The notes under the pieces are model-generated. The model was given only the letters and a program-made list of their open reading frames with translations. It was not told where the DNA came from and searched no databases. From the IMG/VR virus record IMGVR_UViG_3300025778_000016, positions 1-64,000 of that record: a stretch of 64,000 bases of DNA. One strand, given 5' to 3'. Shown in pieces: positions 25,700 through 40,600 of the stretch. This DNA is from a virus. The translations under genes and the position numbers were made by a program. Numbering within the stretch: the stretch's first letter is position 1; the number at the start of each line of letters is the position of its first letter.

Positions 25700-28600
25700 T
25701 TAATCCGATTGTAAGAAGGTCGCTGGCGTTGTATCAGCAATTTGTAATGGATCTCCCTCTGTTACATTATAAACACCAGGAATTGGATTCCAAGTTTGAT
25801 TATAATATATTTCAGGCAATAGATTTCGTTGTAATAATCCTAATACAGGAGTATTTACTGGAATATAAGTTTGCTGTGCTGTACCGTTTGCCCCTCTTTG
25901 TATTCCACATAATGTATTTTGACTGACTGCTGTGCCAGTTCCTGTACCAATTTGTGTACCGTTTGGATTACTTGAAATACCATCATTTGCTACAAATGTG
26001 ACCCCAACTGTATTGCTACTTGCGCCTATTCGTGTAAAGTCAGTTGTACCTATGTAATCAATGGTATAAGTTTGTCCTTTGACGATATAACCAGCTTGAA
26101 CTGGGCCATTGATACTTGTAAACTTGATTTGTTCTCCGTTTACGTAAACTGTGTTACCTTCTAATGCTGTGATTGTAAGATTATCACCTACATTTACGCC
26201 ATTTGTTATAAAGACATAAGGATATAAGTCAATAAGTTGTACATAATAATCACTAGTTGGCAAGTAACTTGCTGTATTGTTGTTGTAAACTGTAAGACTG
26301 CTTAATGTTCTCTTATCTACATTTAATGGAATTTCGATAATATTATTAGTTTTACTTGGGGCAACTACATTTTGAACAATTGTTTGTGTTAATTGTGTCA
26401 CATCTTTAACATAGATTGTGCTATCTAAATCACCAACTGGTAATATTAACCAAGTAGTTGAACTATTAGCATTGTACACTGTTGGAACGCCATAACGATT
26501 TACATTTAAGTAGTAGCGCATCATATTAGGAGTTGCTGAAGGAACCATGCTTGTAATAGTTACACTGTCAGATTGTTGAATTGTACTTAAAATACTTATG
26601 TAATTGCCTGGATTAACACGCAATGAACTTGAAGGAACTCTGTACCCATTAATAGTTACATACAATCTATCAACATTTGTTTGTTGCCATTGGGTTACAT
26701 TTACTGTTTGACCGCTAGTTGAACCCAATGTTAAATTTGTACCATAACGACTTGTGCTTACATAGAAATGAGTGCTATCTACAATGTCGTTGACATAGTA
26801 TTCTGTGCCTGTAGTAATTGCCCCTAATACTGTTTGTCCCAGACTTCCCTGAGGTGTTGTAAAATACACAGGTGTTCCAATTTGTAAACCGTTAGTTGAT
26901 GATACTGTGATTTCCCCTTGTACTGTTGAAGCTGTGGCTGTTGTATCACTTATAATATAAGTACCATCTATCCAAGCATAACCACCACTTTGATAGGTTG
27001 AAACTCCAACTACTGGGCTATTTACACCTGACATAGTGTAACTTGATGTGTAAATGTCAAAATTGTTACTATCAATTACATGTACGTAATATGTGTTATT
27101 GTTAAGTTGGCTACTACCTATAATGCCATCAAGTCTTACAATGTCGTTAGTTGAAAGATTATGTGCTATTCCTGTTGTAATTCTTGTTGTACCAGCCACA
27201 GACATAACATTGTTGTTGACAAATACAATATTAGCAACTGTATTATTTGTTATTCCTGATTGAGTATGCAAATACTGATAATCGGTCAAGTTATATGTAG
27301 TTACCGCTATTGTGCCAGACGGAGCGCTGTTAAATGTAATATTGTTATATGCTGGGCTTATAGTGTAAGTTGAAGGATCTACTCTTAAACCCTGTACTTC
27401 TACAATTGCGTTTACACTGCTGTCAGTATCAATATAATTTGATAAATTAAATACTGTTGTCGAACCATTACCTGTAAAGATTTGAGTTTCAGGCATAGTA
27501 TAACCATATTGAACTGGTGTTGTTTGACCAAACAATGTATAACTTATGTAGTCGCTACTACCATAATTACCACTGAATATTATATCACTAGTTAAACTAT
27601 CCTTTGCCAATCCAATAGCGTAATCATAAGTTACAAAACTTGAACTACCAGTAGCATTACTTAGTGTAAATGTTGAGCCGCCGTTTGTAGCTGAAATTGT
27701 AAAACTATTATTAGTTGGGTTAACTGTTTTAACATAATATGTTTGTAAAGGAGTTATGCCACCAAAAATATTTTTATCAAATGTAACTGGTGTTCCAGAT
27801 ACTAATTGACTTACGCTTGCGCAAACAATAGAATTTGTGCTCGATATTGTTGTTGAAACAAAGTTTAATTGTCCAGCAACAAGTTTAGTTCCATTGTGAT
27901 AAACAATTGGACTTGTCCAATAAACACCTGTTGATCCAGCAATAATACATGTCATATCACCAATGTCATCAGCCAACGCAAAAGTTGCGCCAGCTATGCC
28001 TGTACTATTGTCAATAGTATCAGATATTGTTATACTGCTTGTAATAGTACTAATGCTTTTAACATAATATGTTGTACCTTCAACAATATTACCAAATACG
28101 GTGCCTTGGAAGCTAATAGGTTTGTTTAATGTAAAATTGCTTATTCCAGTAACTGTTATAGAATTTGTGCTGCTGCTTGTTGCTAATGCGTCTACTTCAA
28201 TTGGCTGTGTTCCTGGTCTGATTACCCCGTTGCCACTAGAAATCTCTCCTGCGTAATTAGCAGGAGTATGAATTGTTTCAAACCCATTTGAATTAATTAC
28301 TATTGGATTATATTGTGTGCTTGATTTTACTAACTGATAACCGTTACCAACCTCATAAACATCTATTCTTAAACTATCAGTTACTGAACCGAAAGTTAAA
28401 GGTGAACTTAATGTTACTGTTTGATTAATATAATTTACAGTATAGTTATAAATTTTTGTACATAATCCAGTACTACCACTGATTACATATACTGCTATAG
28501 TTGATGGTACTTGAACTTCTGCTGAAGCAAAACTATACACAGTTTGTAATGCTGTAGTTGGAGTTAATTGAATGCTTGTAACGCCAAATCCTGTATGCGC

Positions 28601-31600
28601 ATATTCTGTTGGATCCCAGTTTGTACCTGGTCTTGTATTGACAATCATACTTAAATTGTCTGACACTACACCTGCTACTAATTCTTCAGGTCCATAACCA
28701 AAATCAAATGGAGCACCTGTTACATTATATATGGCACTTGGAGTTTCAAATATGCCAGTTTGTGTCCAAGTTGATAAGTTATTTGATTGAATTACTGTAT
28801 TATCATAACCAACCACAGTATAAGTGCCACTGTGATAAGTAGATCCTGTTAAGTTTTGTGTTGTACCAGAAGTTTGACTTGCCCAAGTTATTCCATCTGT
28901 ACTTGTTTTTATTAACCCTGTATTACCTACTGCTACAAAATGTCCGTTAATATAATTTACATTTGTTAAGTCTGTTGTATATGGATAAGCGTACATTAAT
29001 GCTAATCCAACAGTTGGATTAGTTCCGTTTAATGTAACTGCTGATCCGCCACTTGTTAAAGAAACTTGTACTTGTGTGCCATTTACTATATTTTTAATAT
29101 AGTAAGTTGTGCTTGATGATATTACGTCAAATGATTGTGTAAATCTTACAGTTTCCCCTACGGTAAATCCTGAAGTATTGCCTACGTTTATTACATTTGT
29201 ATTTGTGTTGACGCCAACAATATTTGTTTCGTTGATACCATTCCAATTTGTGCCATTGGCGCTTGTGTAAATTGCGCCGTTTTGGCCAACTGCTACTAAT
29301 GTATTATTATTTGCTGTTACACTATAGAATCCATGATAAGCAAATGATGGCACTACATTCCAAGAACTACCATTTGTACTTGTTAATACTATGTCCGTTG
29401 GTACAATTTCTGTAAAGCCAGTGCTATAATCAAATCTTTGGCCAATGCCCACAGCAACGAATCCTGTGAATCCATTTAATGTCACATATGTTACGCCATA
29501 TAACATTTCTGTCAAGTTATTATTAAATGTAAATGTTTGATTCCAATTTGTAGCATCAGTGCTTGTAATAATTGAAGACCCAACTGCTACATATACTCCA
29601 TTACCATACGCGCTGTCTTGAAGTGTTAAGCCAGCTAAATTTAATGTTGTTGTTGTGCCACTTGTATAATAGCCTAAGCTACTCCAAGTTATACCGTCAA
29701 CGCTTCTAAGTATAGGCGTAGCACTGTTACCTGTTGTCAATAAGTATTTGTTGTTTACAAAATTAATTGAGGTAATATCTGAATTGCTTGTTGTTAAACT
29801 TGTTACATTCCATATGTCATCAGATGTATTTGTAGCCAATGCTGCCCCTTGACTTGTATTAGCCGGAGATACATATGTTACACCATTGTAAATAATGCCA
29901 GCTAAATTAATTTGCGATGGATAGAATGGTTTATCTTGTAATTCTACATCAACTGGCAATTCTAAACTTGGCTGGAAGTAATTACCAAAATATGTGCTGT
30001 ATGGATATATGGTGCCAGTCAACAACTGACTCATATCAATAACAGGTATACCTAATTGTATTGCTCTGTCTTGATAATAACCATAACCTGGCATATTGAC
30101 AGTTGGTTGATAATATCCTATAATTCTATCTAAAGCGTTTAACTCTCTTGAACCACTGTCAAGAAGTTGCCATTTACCATAGATAAACTCTTTGTCATTG
30201 TTACTGACAATACAAATATATACTTGCCCATTGAAGCGTACAACGCTTTGTTGGAAATAGAATGGTTCAGGTAAGAAAGCATAACTGCCTGCTTTGGCCA
30301 TTGTCATACTTCCTGATGAAGTACCTAGGCTGATTGCTGAACCGCCTACAGTATTTGAAATTGTAATACTTGTACTTGGTGTTATACTTGCTATATAATA
30401 AGTTTGACCTAAAACGATGTTTGAATTAAAAATTGTTCCAGTAAAGACTACTGGATCATAAACATTAAATCCACTAGTGCTTGCTACTGTAATTGTTGAA
30501 CTACTAGTTGCTGTAGCTGTTGTAGTCGTGAAACCAACATATGGGAATACATCAGGTAATCCGCTGACTGGTGCTGTCAACAATGGATTACTATACACTT
30601 CAAATGTATTTGTTCCTGTTACTCTCATGTAATATTGATTTGATGTATCACTTGGAGGAGTTCCTGATACTTGAACACTTAAGATTGCTCCATAACTATC
30701 AATATTGTTTACACGCAATGTTATATCGTTAGCAGGTGAAAGCCCATCCGGTGTAATAGTTGTTCCGCTAATAGTAATAATATTGTCTATAGCAAAACCC
30801 TGTCCAGCACTTTCAATAATAGCATTATACCCACCTATTACATAACTAACTGAGAATGATGGTGTGCTTACTGGTGTTTGTTCATATGTTACAGGACCAA
30901 ATTCTGTATGGCTAATTGTTACAGGAGTTGGGGTAGTACTTAATGGATTACCTGTTTCTAATGTAATATATGGTGTACCTGTTCCAATCATTAAACCATT
31001 ATCATTTTGTAATACAGATTCAGAATAGTCGATAAATCCAATCATTGGATATGTTGGTGAACTACTTGTTAGAGTTAATGCGCTTCCGCCTGGTGTAGCA
31101 CTTATTGTAAAGTGTGTTAAGTCTACAATAGTTTTTACATAATATTCTGTATTCTTTGTGACTCCACCTGTGACATCTGCTACAAATGTGATTGGTGTTT
31201 CAGGGGCTAAATTTAAAGTACTATCGCAAGTAAACTGACTTGTATTTGATCCTGTAATTTTTACAGTTTTAATTGGTGTGTAGCTAATTGTAAAGTGTTG
31301 ACTATCAGTAATTGTGAATACAAAATACTGTTGACCAATTACAACTGTTCCTAAACTTACACCTGTGAATATAATTGGCATGCCAGGATATAATACATCT
31401 GTGTTACTACAGGTTAATAAGTTTCCAGTTGATGATGTGTTTGTTACTGTTACTGAAATGTTACCAATAGTACTTACATAATATAATCCAGCACTTAAAC
31501 CATTAAATCCTGACCCAACAGTAAATGGCATATTAACATACATATGATTTGTGCTATTAACTGAAACATAGTTAGTTGTTGTCAAAATAGCATTGATGTT

Positions 31601-34600
31601 GCCACTTAATTGATTGCTTATTACACCACTAGTAATGCCAGCATATTGTTTGCTTGTTTGATATAATGTAAACAACTGATTTTGAACTTGACCAGGGCTG
31701 ACAGGTAATGACAAGTTAATAGTCATACTGCCTGTAGCAGAACTTAATAACAATGTGTCAGATTGACTTGTTAATGTTGCGCTAGTTTCGTCATTTGCGC
31801 TTACATTACCTGGATCAAACACATTACCATTATATTGAGTAGAAATTGTAATTTGTGTGCTATTAATAATTTGACTTACATAATAGATTGTTGATGAACT
31901 GATATTACCAAAGGTAGAACTTGCTGTTCCGTTTATAATAGCATCGTTGATCACAAATGGTTCGTTTACGCTTAACCCAACTGTTGTTTCTAATGTTACG
32001 TATTTCGTACTTGAACTGGCTGAAACTACACCAAATGTGGTTAAATCTGTTGTTTGAGACAATGTAAAGTTTTGTTTATCTAAAATAGTATGTACATAGT
32101 AAGTTACATTTTCAATAACTCCACCAAATACATCACCTACAAAGAATACAGGTAATCCAATATAGAATCCAGTTGTGCCACCTGTACCTGTTGAGTTCAA
32201 TGGAATAGTGAAATAACCTCTGTTTACATAACCATTGGCTGTTGTACTTGTAACTTGTCTAATACCAGGATAATTTACAGTTAATGTTGCTGTGTTTACA
32301 ACTTGAGCAACAAACATTGAACATCCTGCTACTGAAATTATCTGATTGTTTAAGCTTAATGTAGGTCCACCAACTGTTGCTGAAATTGTAAAATCAGTTA
32401 AGCTTAAAATTTCTTTTACATAATAAACTATACCAACACTTAACCCACTGTTGCCTACACTTCCAGCAAATTGAACTGGCATGTCAACTGTCATACCAAT
32501 TGTACTGCCTGAGGCATTTTCTAAATTACCGCTATCAAGTTTTAAGCTGACGCTATTAGTTGCGCTAACAGTAGCATAAACATATCTTACTGAGCTTGAC
32601 CATTCAACTTGTTGATTGTTGCCAACACTTACTATTTCAAAACCGGCGCCATGTGCGCTAGCTAAGATGCTGCTAATTGGAGGTTGAGAATTTTGTAAAG
32701 ATAGATCACTACTACTGACTTGCTCAACATTTAATAAATCGCCAGCAAAGAAGCTACCATAGAATGCGTCTGCTTTCCAGTCTGTAACTTTTGTATTATA
32801 TGTTGTTCTGTCATATTTTAATGTTACAATATTTTCTCTTACTGGAACTGCGGTTGAAACAGCACTAGCACGAGCGGTTAAGTTTAATGTATGGTTATTG
32901 CCTGTTCCTGTGCTTAAAATATTAATACGGTTTGTGTCGTTTACGCAATCAGCATAATTTTCATACAAAGCAACAATAATAGCTGGAACGGTTTCAAGTA
33001 CATTTAAATAGTACCATTGATTGTTTTGTAATCCACCTACATTCACTCCATTAGGATCACTTAAGTATTTTATTAAGTCTCCTGTTTGGAACTGTGGAGC
33101 GTAAATTTGAATTGTGTTATTTAAAATATTGACATTGTTGCTACTGAATGGAACTGTAACTGCTGTGTCAAATATAATTTCTGGAAGAACGGCATAGCCT
33201 CTGCCTGGATTAATAACATTTACACCTACTACAGTATCTAAACTCATGACTGCTTCTAACACTGCTGCTTCTTTTGGAGCAGGGTATATGCTTGTGTCAA
33301 TATAAGCTAGTACTCTTGGTGGGTTTTGATAGCCTCGTGAACCATTCAATAACAGCACAGCAGGCAAATCTATTATAATATCTGATCCTGGTAAGTGAGT
33401 TTGAACAGTTGTTTGGTTGTAACCTCTAATTAATTGACTTAAAACATTTGTAGCACGATCTACATGTCCATAGGCAATTTGTTCAGTACCAATAGTAATC
33501 ACACCATTGATTGGGAAACCACTAGCATTGTACACAACAATGAAGCTGCTGCCTAAACTTATATATGCTTTTAATGTTGTGATAGTTACATCAGTTTGAC
33601 CTGTTAAACTTACACCATAATTTTCAAACCAGTCATTGTATTGTTGTTCTTGCCAAATTTCTGCTGTTGGCAAGTAAGTTGTAGTATTGTCTGGATTTTC
33701 ATAGACAAGTTCTGGACTTACAAACTGTTCAATTGTAGAATTATAACCAGCAGGTAAATCAAAATCAGTTAATGTACCAGCATACAATTCATTACCTGTA
33801 TAAACATATGTAAAGTTCTTAATAAAGACGTGGAATGGTAATGCTTCAGTCAAGTATTTTGATAAGAAATCTTGATTATCACTTTGATAATTTTCTAATG
33901 GAAGCAAGTTTCTAATATTGTGAGATACATCAACTAAGCTTGTTTTGTTTAACCATGTAAGATAATTTTGTGATGATGTTGCTTCACTTTGAATATATTC
34001 AAACATCAAAATCAAACTTTGATTTCTATAAATTAATAATTCACTTGTGTAAATTTGTTCATTTAATGCTCTAATAATCCAATATGTTTCTTCTGAAGGA
34101 TAATTGTCATAACTACTTGTGCCATAGAAATTACCTGCCCAGCCATATCCCGCGCTAGCATAATCATATAGACTACTGCTAAACTGTATAGTTCCGTTTT
34201 GTAATCCTATTCTAATCCAGCTATCAGTAGCACTTGAATAGATATACCATTCATTTAAACCTTTACCGTTTTTCTGAACTTTTGCTATTGTTTTGTCTGC
34301 TACTGTTAGTGTTGACAAATCAGCATAAATGCTAACAACAACATTTGCTCTTACACTATCATCATAGCCTGGTGCCCACCAGTTTACATAAGTCCAATAA
34401 TCTTGTGTGTTATAAAATTCGCCGCTGGCAAACAAGAATGTAGCATTTTCTCTTGTTTCAGCTATAGGATATTGTGCCAATGTACTATTAGCAAATAAAA
34501 TATAGTTTTGTAAGGCAATAAATCTGTCTAAGAAGAAACTTTGTCTTGGTCTTGCGCTAATACCAGTTTGTACTGCTAGCGGCAAGAATGGATCTGGTAC

Positions 34601-37600
34601 TACTTGTCCTAAACCGTCAACGCCTGACAAGCTGTATAAGAATCTACGATATAATAATGTTGGTTCAGGAGTTTCTAGTGTTGGCAATCCTGGCAAGAAA
34701 TCTTCATAATAATTTTGTTTAATTAAAGCATATTCACTATGATATTCGTCATCTGTTTTTCCAGTTGAATATCCAATGTTAAGAACACTTGTATTGCCGT
34801 TTAATAATTGTTGACTGTTATAAACACTAAACACACTTGGCAAGACTGGTGCTAGATAACTTATACCAGAATAGAATGGATAAGCAATATAAGTTGCTAT
34901 AGTATTATCACTTAATGTTTTGCCTATATTTTCAAAAATTATGCTACTATTTCTTACCCAGAAATAATAAACAACTGTTGCTTCTTGTGAACTGTTTAAT
35001 ATAGTTTCAATAGAGAATAAGTTTGTGTTGTATGGTATACCTGGACCTTGATAGCTACTAGGTGGAACTGCGCTTTCTATCCATGAATAGACAGCGACAT
35101 CACTGCCTGGGAATACTGTTCCCCAGTATGCGCTGTTATATGTAACATCATTTTGATGATAGTTTACAAAACGTACGTTTGATGTATTAAACCAAATATT
35201 ACCAACTTTTTCTTTGCCCCATACTACTGATTGTTGTGTTACATTACCGTTGTTATAGCTAGCAGGGTCGATTTGACTAACAACATCAATGTTTTCTGCT
35301 ACTATACCAAATAATTTTCCTTGTAGTGGATCAAAATAATCTAAATGTAAAAGTGTTTGGTTATTTTGAGAATTAAAAATTTGAGTATAACCAATACGAT
35401 TAATATCAACGATTGGAGATGTTTGACGCAATACTGACCAGTCTTGAGTTCCTACAGTGTTTACATAAGTTACAACTTGTCCGTAACCTAATGTAAAGCT
35501 ATCATTGAAGTTATTGGGAATGCCAGCAAATTTACTTGAGCCTATTACAACTCTATTACCTACAAAGTCTAGTGCTGTGCCATACATTGGCTGATTGCCA
35601 TACACTAAATCATTTGCGTTTACACTTTGAGCATAAACAAAATTTCCAACATTGTTTATTGTTTCATTGAAATCTTCTAAGTAATCAAACATATAAACAG
35701 CACCAGCATTTGGGAATGTGTCAATAAACTGTGTGGTGTTGTTATCAAAGATTGTATCATTGTCTGGATATTGTATGTTATCAAATGTTGTATCTTCATA
35801 TCTTGTGCCAACTGGCGCACTAGCTACAAAGCTGCCATATTCATTGAATTTAACAGTTGTACCAAACTGTGTTGCCCCATCTTCGTGTGGACAAAGTATT
35901 GTTTGAGTTAATGTATATGGAGTAATACCTAATTCTGTTAAAGCTGCGCTATCAAGTGTTGAAATTAACAATTTTTCATTTGCTTGTGCTAAGTCATTAT
36001 TAATTATACTAATTGTTAAAATGTTATTACTTGCTGATGCTGTAACATTTATAATATTAGCTTGAATGATTGCCTGTGCTGCTGATGCTGCGTCACCAAC
36101 TGGAAGAACAGCTTCAAATCCATTGATTAAAATAGTTCTTTGTTGTGTTAGATTAACAGCACTTGTGCCTGTGATGGTACCAAATCTACCGCCACTATTT
36201 GTGAATCTATATACAGCGCCTTCAACTAATTGAGTTGTTAATTCAAACGGTGCGCCAACAATGATTTCTGTGCCATATGCTGTTGTATCAACACTGTTAC
36301 CAAACTGTACACCTACTTCAGGTGTTGATTCTGTAGTTAAAGATTGAACTTTTGTGAATACATTGTCACTGACATTAACAATGTCACCAGCTGTTAATTG
36401 TCCTGTGTAAATTAATGTTGATCCAGCAACAGCGTAATTGCTGTCATCTACAAGATTACCATTTACACTTACATATAAAGGATCTGTTTGTACATTGACA
36501 TTGAAATATAAACCAGTCGCATTAGTTAATGAAACTGGGGTTGTTGATGATCTTGAAGTTTTAATGGTGATGTTACTGCCACTGATACTGTTTATGTAAT
36601 AAACAACATATGGAACTACACCACTGTTGCCAAAATTCACTGATGCTAATGCTGTGCCAGTTCCTGACCCTACGCCTGTTGCTGTAAATACTACACCAAC
36701 GTTATTACTACCTGCGCCAATAGCTGTGAAGTCTGTAGTACCTACGCTGTCAATAGTGTAAGTTACACCTACAACAAAACTACCTGCTACTGTTGGAGTT
36801 GTAAATGCTGTAAACATCACGGGTTGATTTACACTAAATCCTGTCATGTCGGCATTACATTGTATAATAGTACCGCTGCTTACAGCATTTGCTGTTCTAT
36901 CTACGTGTGTTGGTGTCCATGCTAAATTAAATTTGCTAATTATGTCAATATTTGTAAATTGTGCTACGAAGTTTTGAACGCTACGTTGATAGACATATGA
37001 ACTACCCCAATTTGAAATTGTTGAAGGAACATATTCAACTCCTGGTGCGCCAATCACAACTGTGTCGCCATAATAGTCAGTTGCTATGCTGTTACCAAAT
37101 TTATCTCCACTTGAACTAAAGAGGCTACCATCGATAACTGTAGAATATTTGTATGATATTTGTGTAGCTGTGCCTGTGCCTGACCCTGCGCCTGTTGCTA
37201 CAAATATTGTACCTACTGTGTTTGTAATCGGTGTAGCGCAAATAGTCTTAAAGTTAGTTGTGCCAACACTAGTAATGATATATGTTTCACCTGCTACAAA
37301 ATATCCTGCTTGTAAAGGTATATTTTGTTTTCTATAAACATAAACTTTATTGTCAGCACTATCACCAACATATAACCAGTTAGTGTCATTAGACAATGCC
37401 AAACTATTTCCAAAGACTGTAGCCCCACCGGGTGCGGCTATCTCTTGTGTTTCTGTTAAATAATCGCTTAATATTGAATTGTTAAGTGTGTAAATGTAAA
37501 TTTTAGGTGTGCCAGTTGGTTGACTGATAACATAAGTTAAACCTTCATTGACCATGCTAGTGCCATATGATACATCACTACCTGTTAATGTTTGGAAAAT

Positions 37601-40600
37601 ATCATAATTTGTTGTAATAACATTATAGTCATAACGATATACTTCGCCTAACTTGTTATCACTAATTAGATATCCACCTAATAATTCATTATAAAGCACT
37701 GCCGCGCCAAAAGCTAAAGTTTCAGCGTGATTTATTTCTTGTTCATAATTGTAGTTTAATGTTTTTTGATATACTGCCCAACCACCATCTGTGTTTGTAT
37801 CTACCCAAACAGTGTTTGGTTCAAATTCAAATGCTAATAAAGGCAAGTTAGCTATATCACCTGGAGTACTTACTCTTTGCGATGATAGCATCATGCCTAC
37901 ACCTATACCATTGATTGCTCTTGTTGTAGTGCTTAGTGATAATGAAATTGTTACTTGTGTTAAACTTACAACATTCAATACTGAATAATAACCATTTACA
38001 TTAGTGTTAAAGTTTACAATAGCAAACAAATCATATTGTTGTAAATTATGTGGTGTGGCAAATGTTACAACACATGTGCTGTTTAAATTGTTTTGTACAT
38101 TAATAACTTGGTTAATTGCTATAGGCGTGTAGACATTCCATTTGTTTAGATAGTTTGCTATCCATACATAATCACCTACATAAAAATTGCTTAATGGTAC
38201 AAGTGTGCCTTGTTGATTAACTGCTGAACCTAATTGACTGTAAAAATATGAAACCATTTTTACATCGTTATAGTTTACATAACCTGCGTCAGGTAATAAA
38301 ACACTAGGAGCATATGGTATTGTTGGCAGTACGTTAACATCGTTTACTGGCTCACTAAAGTTGTAAAGTGAGTATAACGGAACTTCTTGTTCTACCCCTG
38401 GTATTGAAACTCCATCAGTTAACCCAACAATAAATGGATTTCCTGCTAACTGTGCTGCGTCTAACTTAAATTGAATAAAGTTGTTATTTAATACACCGCC
38501 ATATTTTGATGTTTGAATAGCCCAGTTTTCGTATACGTTGTAATTAATTGAACCTTGTGGTAAGTTTGCCCCAACAAATGCGCTTACAGCATTTGTACTA
38601 CCTTTTGTTTTAATTAAATTTTGATAGACATTAACTTGTGTTTCGTCAGTTAAATCAACTAACGCAGCATAGTCTCTTGGTCTGTACCCAATCAAACTGT
38701 AACCTAATAGGTTAGCATCTGGATTTAAAGCAGTTGAATTAATATCATAGTATCGTGTGCTATCTAAGCTGTTAGTACTGCTGTTTGGCAATAAACCATT
38801 TTGAATCTGTCCATAATTACTAATCATCCAATATTTTTGTTGGAAGGTTGCGCTTGGTTGAACAATTTGTTGTGCGACCCAATATTGATTTTTGTAAAGA
38901 ACGATTTCGCCTTTGGTATATCTTAATGAAGGATCCCACTGTTGTATGTTTGTCTGATTTATGATAAAGCCTGAAGCATTATATGTGCCGTCCCAGTTAG
39001 CTGTTTTAGCACCTCTTACATAAATTCTGTTTTGTCTTATGCCAGTAATTAAATCATAAATTGTATCATTAAACAATGTGTAATTATCAAACACTACAGC
39101 GTTTTCAAAATTGCTTAAATTAAATTGACCATAGCTAATTGTATCGCCTTTGTTTAATGCTGCTACTGTAAATTCTGTTCCATTACGAACAATGTTTAAA
39201 TCTGAATTTTTAATTGGATATAAGTTTTGATTTAATACAAAGTTAATACCTTGTAAACTCAATGGCTGTACAATTTGATTTTCTTTGTCAATAGTTAATT
39301 CATAAGCAGCAGGGTTAAGTGCTATAGTAGCACCTGCTGACCAACCAACTTGTGTCCAATATAAATATTCCGCTATCATTTGTTGCCAGTCAACAACGAC
39401 ACTATCAACTTGATATTGATAGGCAGCGCCTTGACTGACTAAGTATGCGCCATAACTCGCTAAGAATTGTGCTACTTGATTAGTATTAATAAAAGTTGTT
39501 CCATATGGTACAACTTCGACTGTATCGCTATAATTTTTTGCTACTTTAACTGTTACGTTGTCTATAGTAATAAAGTTATATTGTCCATCATTCTTTGGTT
39601 TTAATACATTGAAATAAGCTGTTGTTTGACTGTTTCCATTAACACTATAGAAATATTGTGGTGTTAGTTGAACAAGCACACTACTGTATATAAGTTTTTC
39701 ATATGGAGGATTGCTATATAGCAATACTTGATAGCTAGCATCAGGTATCAACAATGAACTGTTGTTGCTATTTGGATTTGTACTTTGTACATAGAAGTTT
39801 AATAAGTTTTGATCGCTATAACCAGCTAAACGATATACTAAACGTACATCAATGTTGTTTAGTAATTCAGTTAGTGTTGTTGTACCATCAATACCAAATT
39901 GTTTTTGATAGTCTACTATCCAGTTGATATAACTTGTAACTGGTGTGCCATTGCCATATACAGGAATGTCAGTAATAATAAGATGACTTCTGTTGTTAAC
40001 AAGATATTGATTAAATTCACTGTTGTATTTGTAGTCATCTACCCAAACACCTAAATTGAAAAATTCTGCTGGTTTAGTTAACGCCTGTATTCTCATTAAA
40101 TCAAACGGCCAAGTGCTGCTGCGTCTGTAACTTAATTCTACAGGGCCAACATCTCCAACTTGCCAATTGTTTTCAAAACTACCCGAGTAGTAATTTCCTA
40201 CAACGCTTACAAATGGGCTGACAAGATTACCTTGAGTGTCAACTGGCAATATAGTTGTAAGACCTGGTCTTACAGCTTCAGGTATTATTCTGCTGTCGCC
40301 ATTGTTATAATCAAATCCTATTTCAAGGTCTCCCCACAATACTAAGTTGTTACTTGTATATGGAGCACTACCATAACGACTTGTCCACCAAGTTGGTTCG
40401 TTGCTATAACCTAACATTTCCCATGGAGTTGTGTTAGGAGTAAATGTGTCATAGAAATATTGATAGATACCTCTCCAGTAACCTATGCCTATTTGTGAAT
40501 TATCTAACTTATTATTAGTTGTTCTATAGTTCCAACTTAATTCATCTGTTGAACTATAATATTGAGTTTGATATGTTAATCTATTTTGACCAACCCAATT

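Noticed and set aside
26800-32560. CRISPR-like or mobile repeat array
   Set aside because: The repeats are in frame, diverged and protein-conserved; they encode beta modules and are not identical DNA repeats with spacers.
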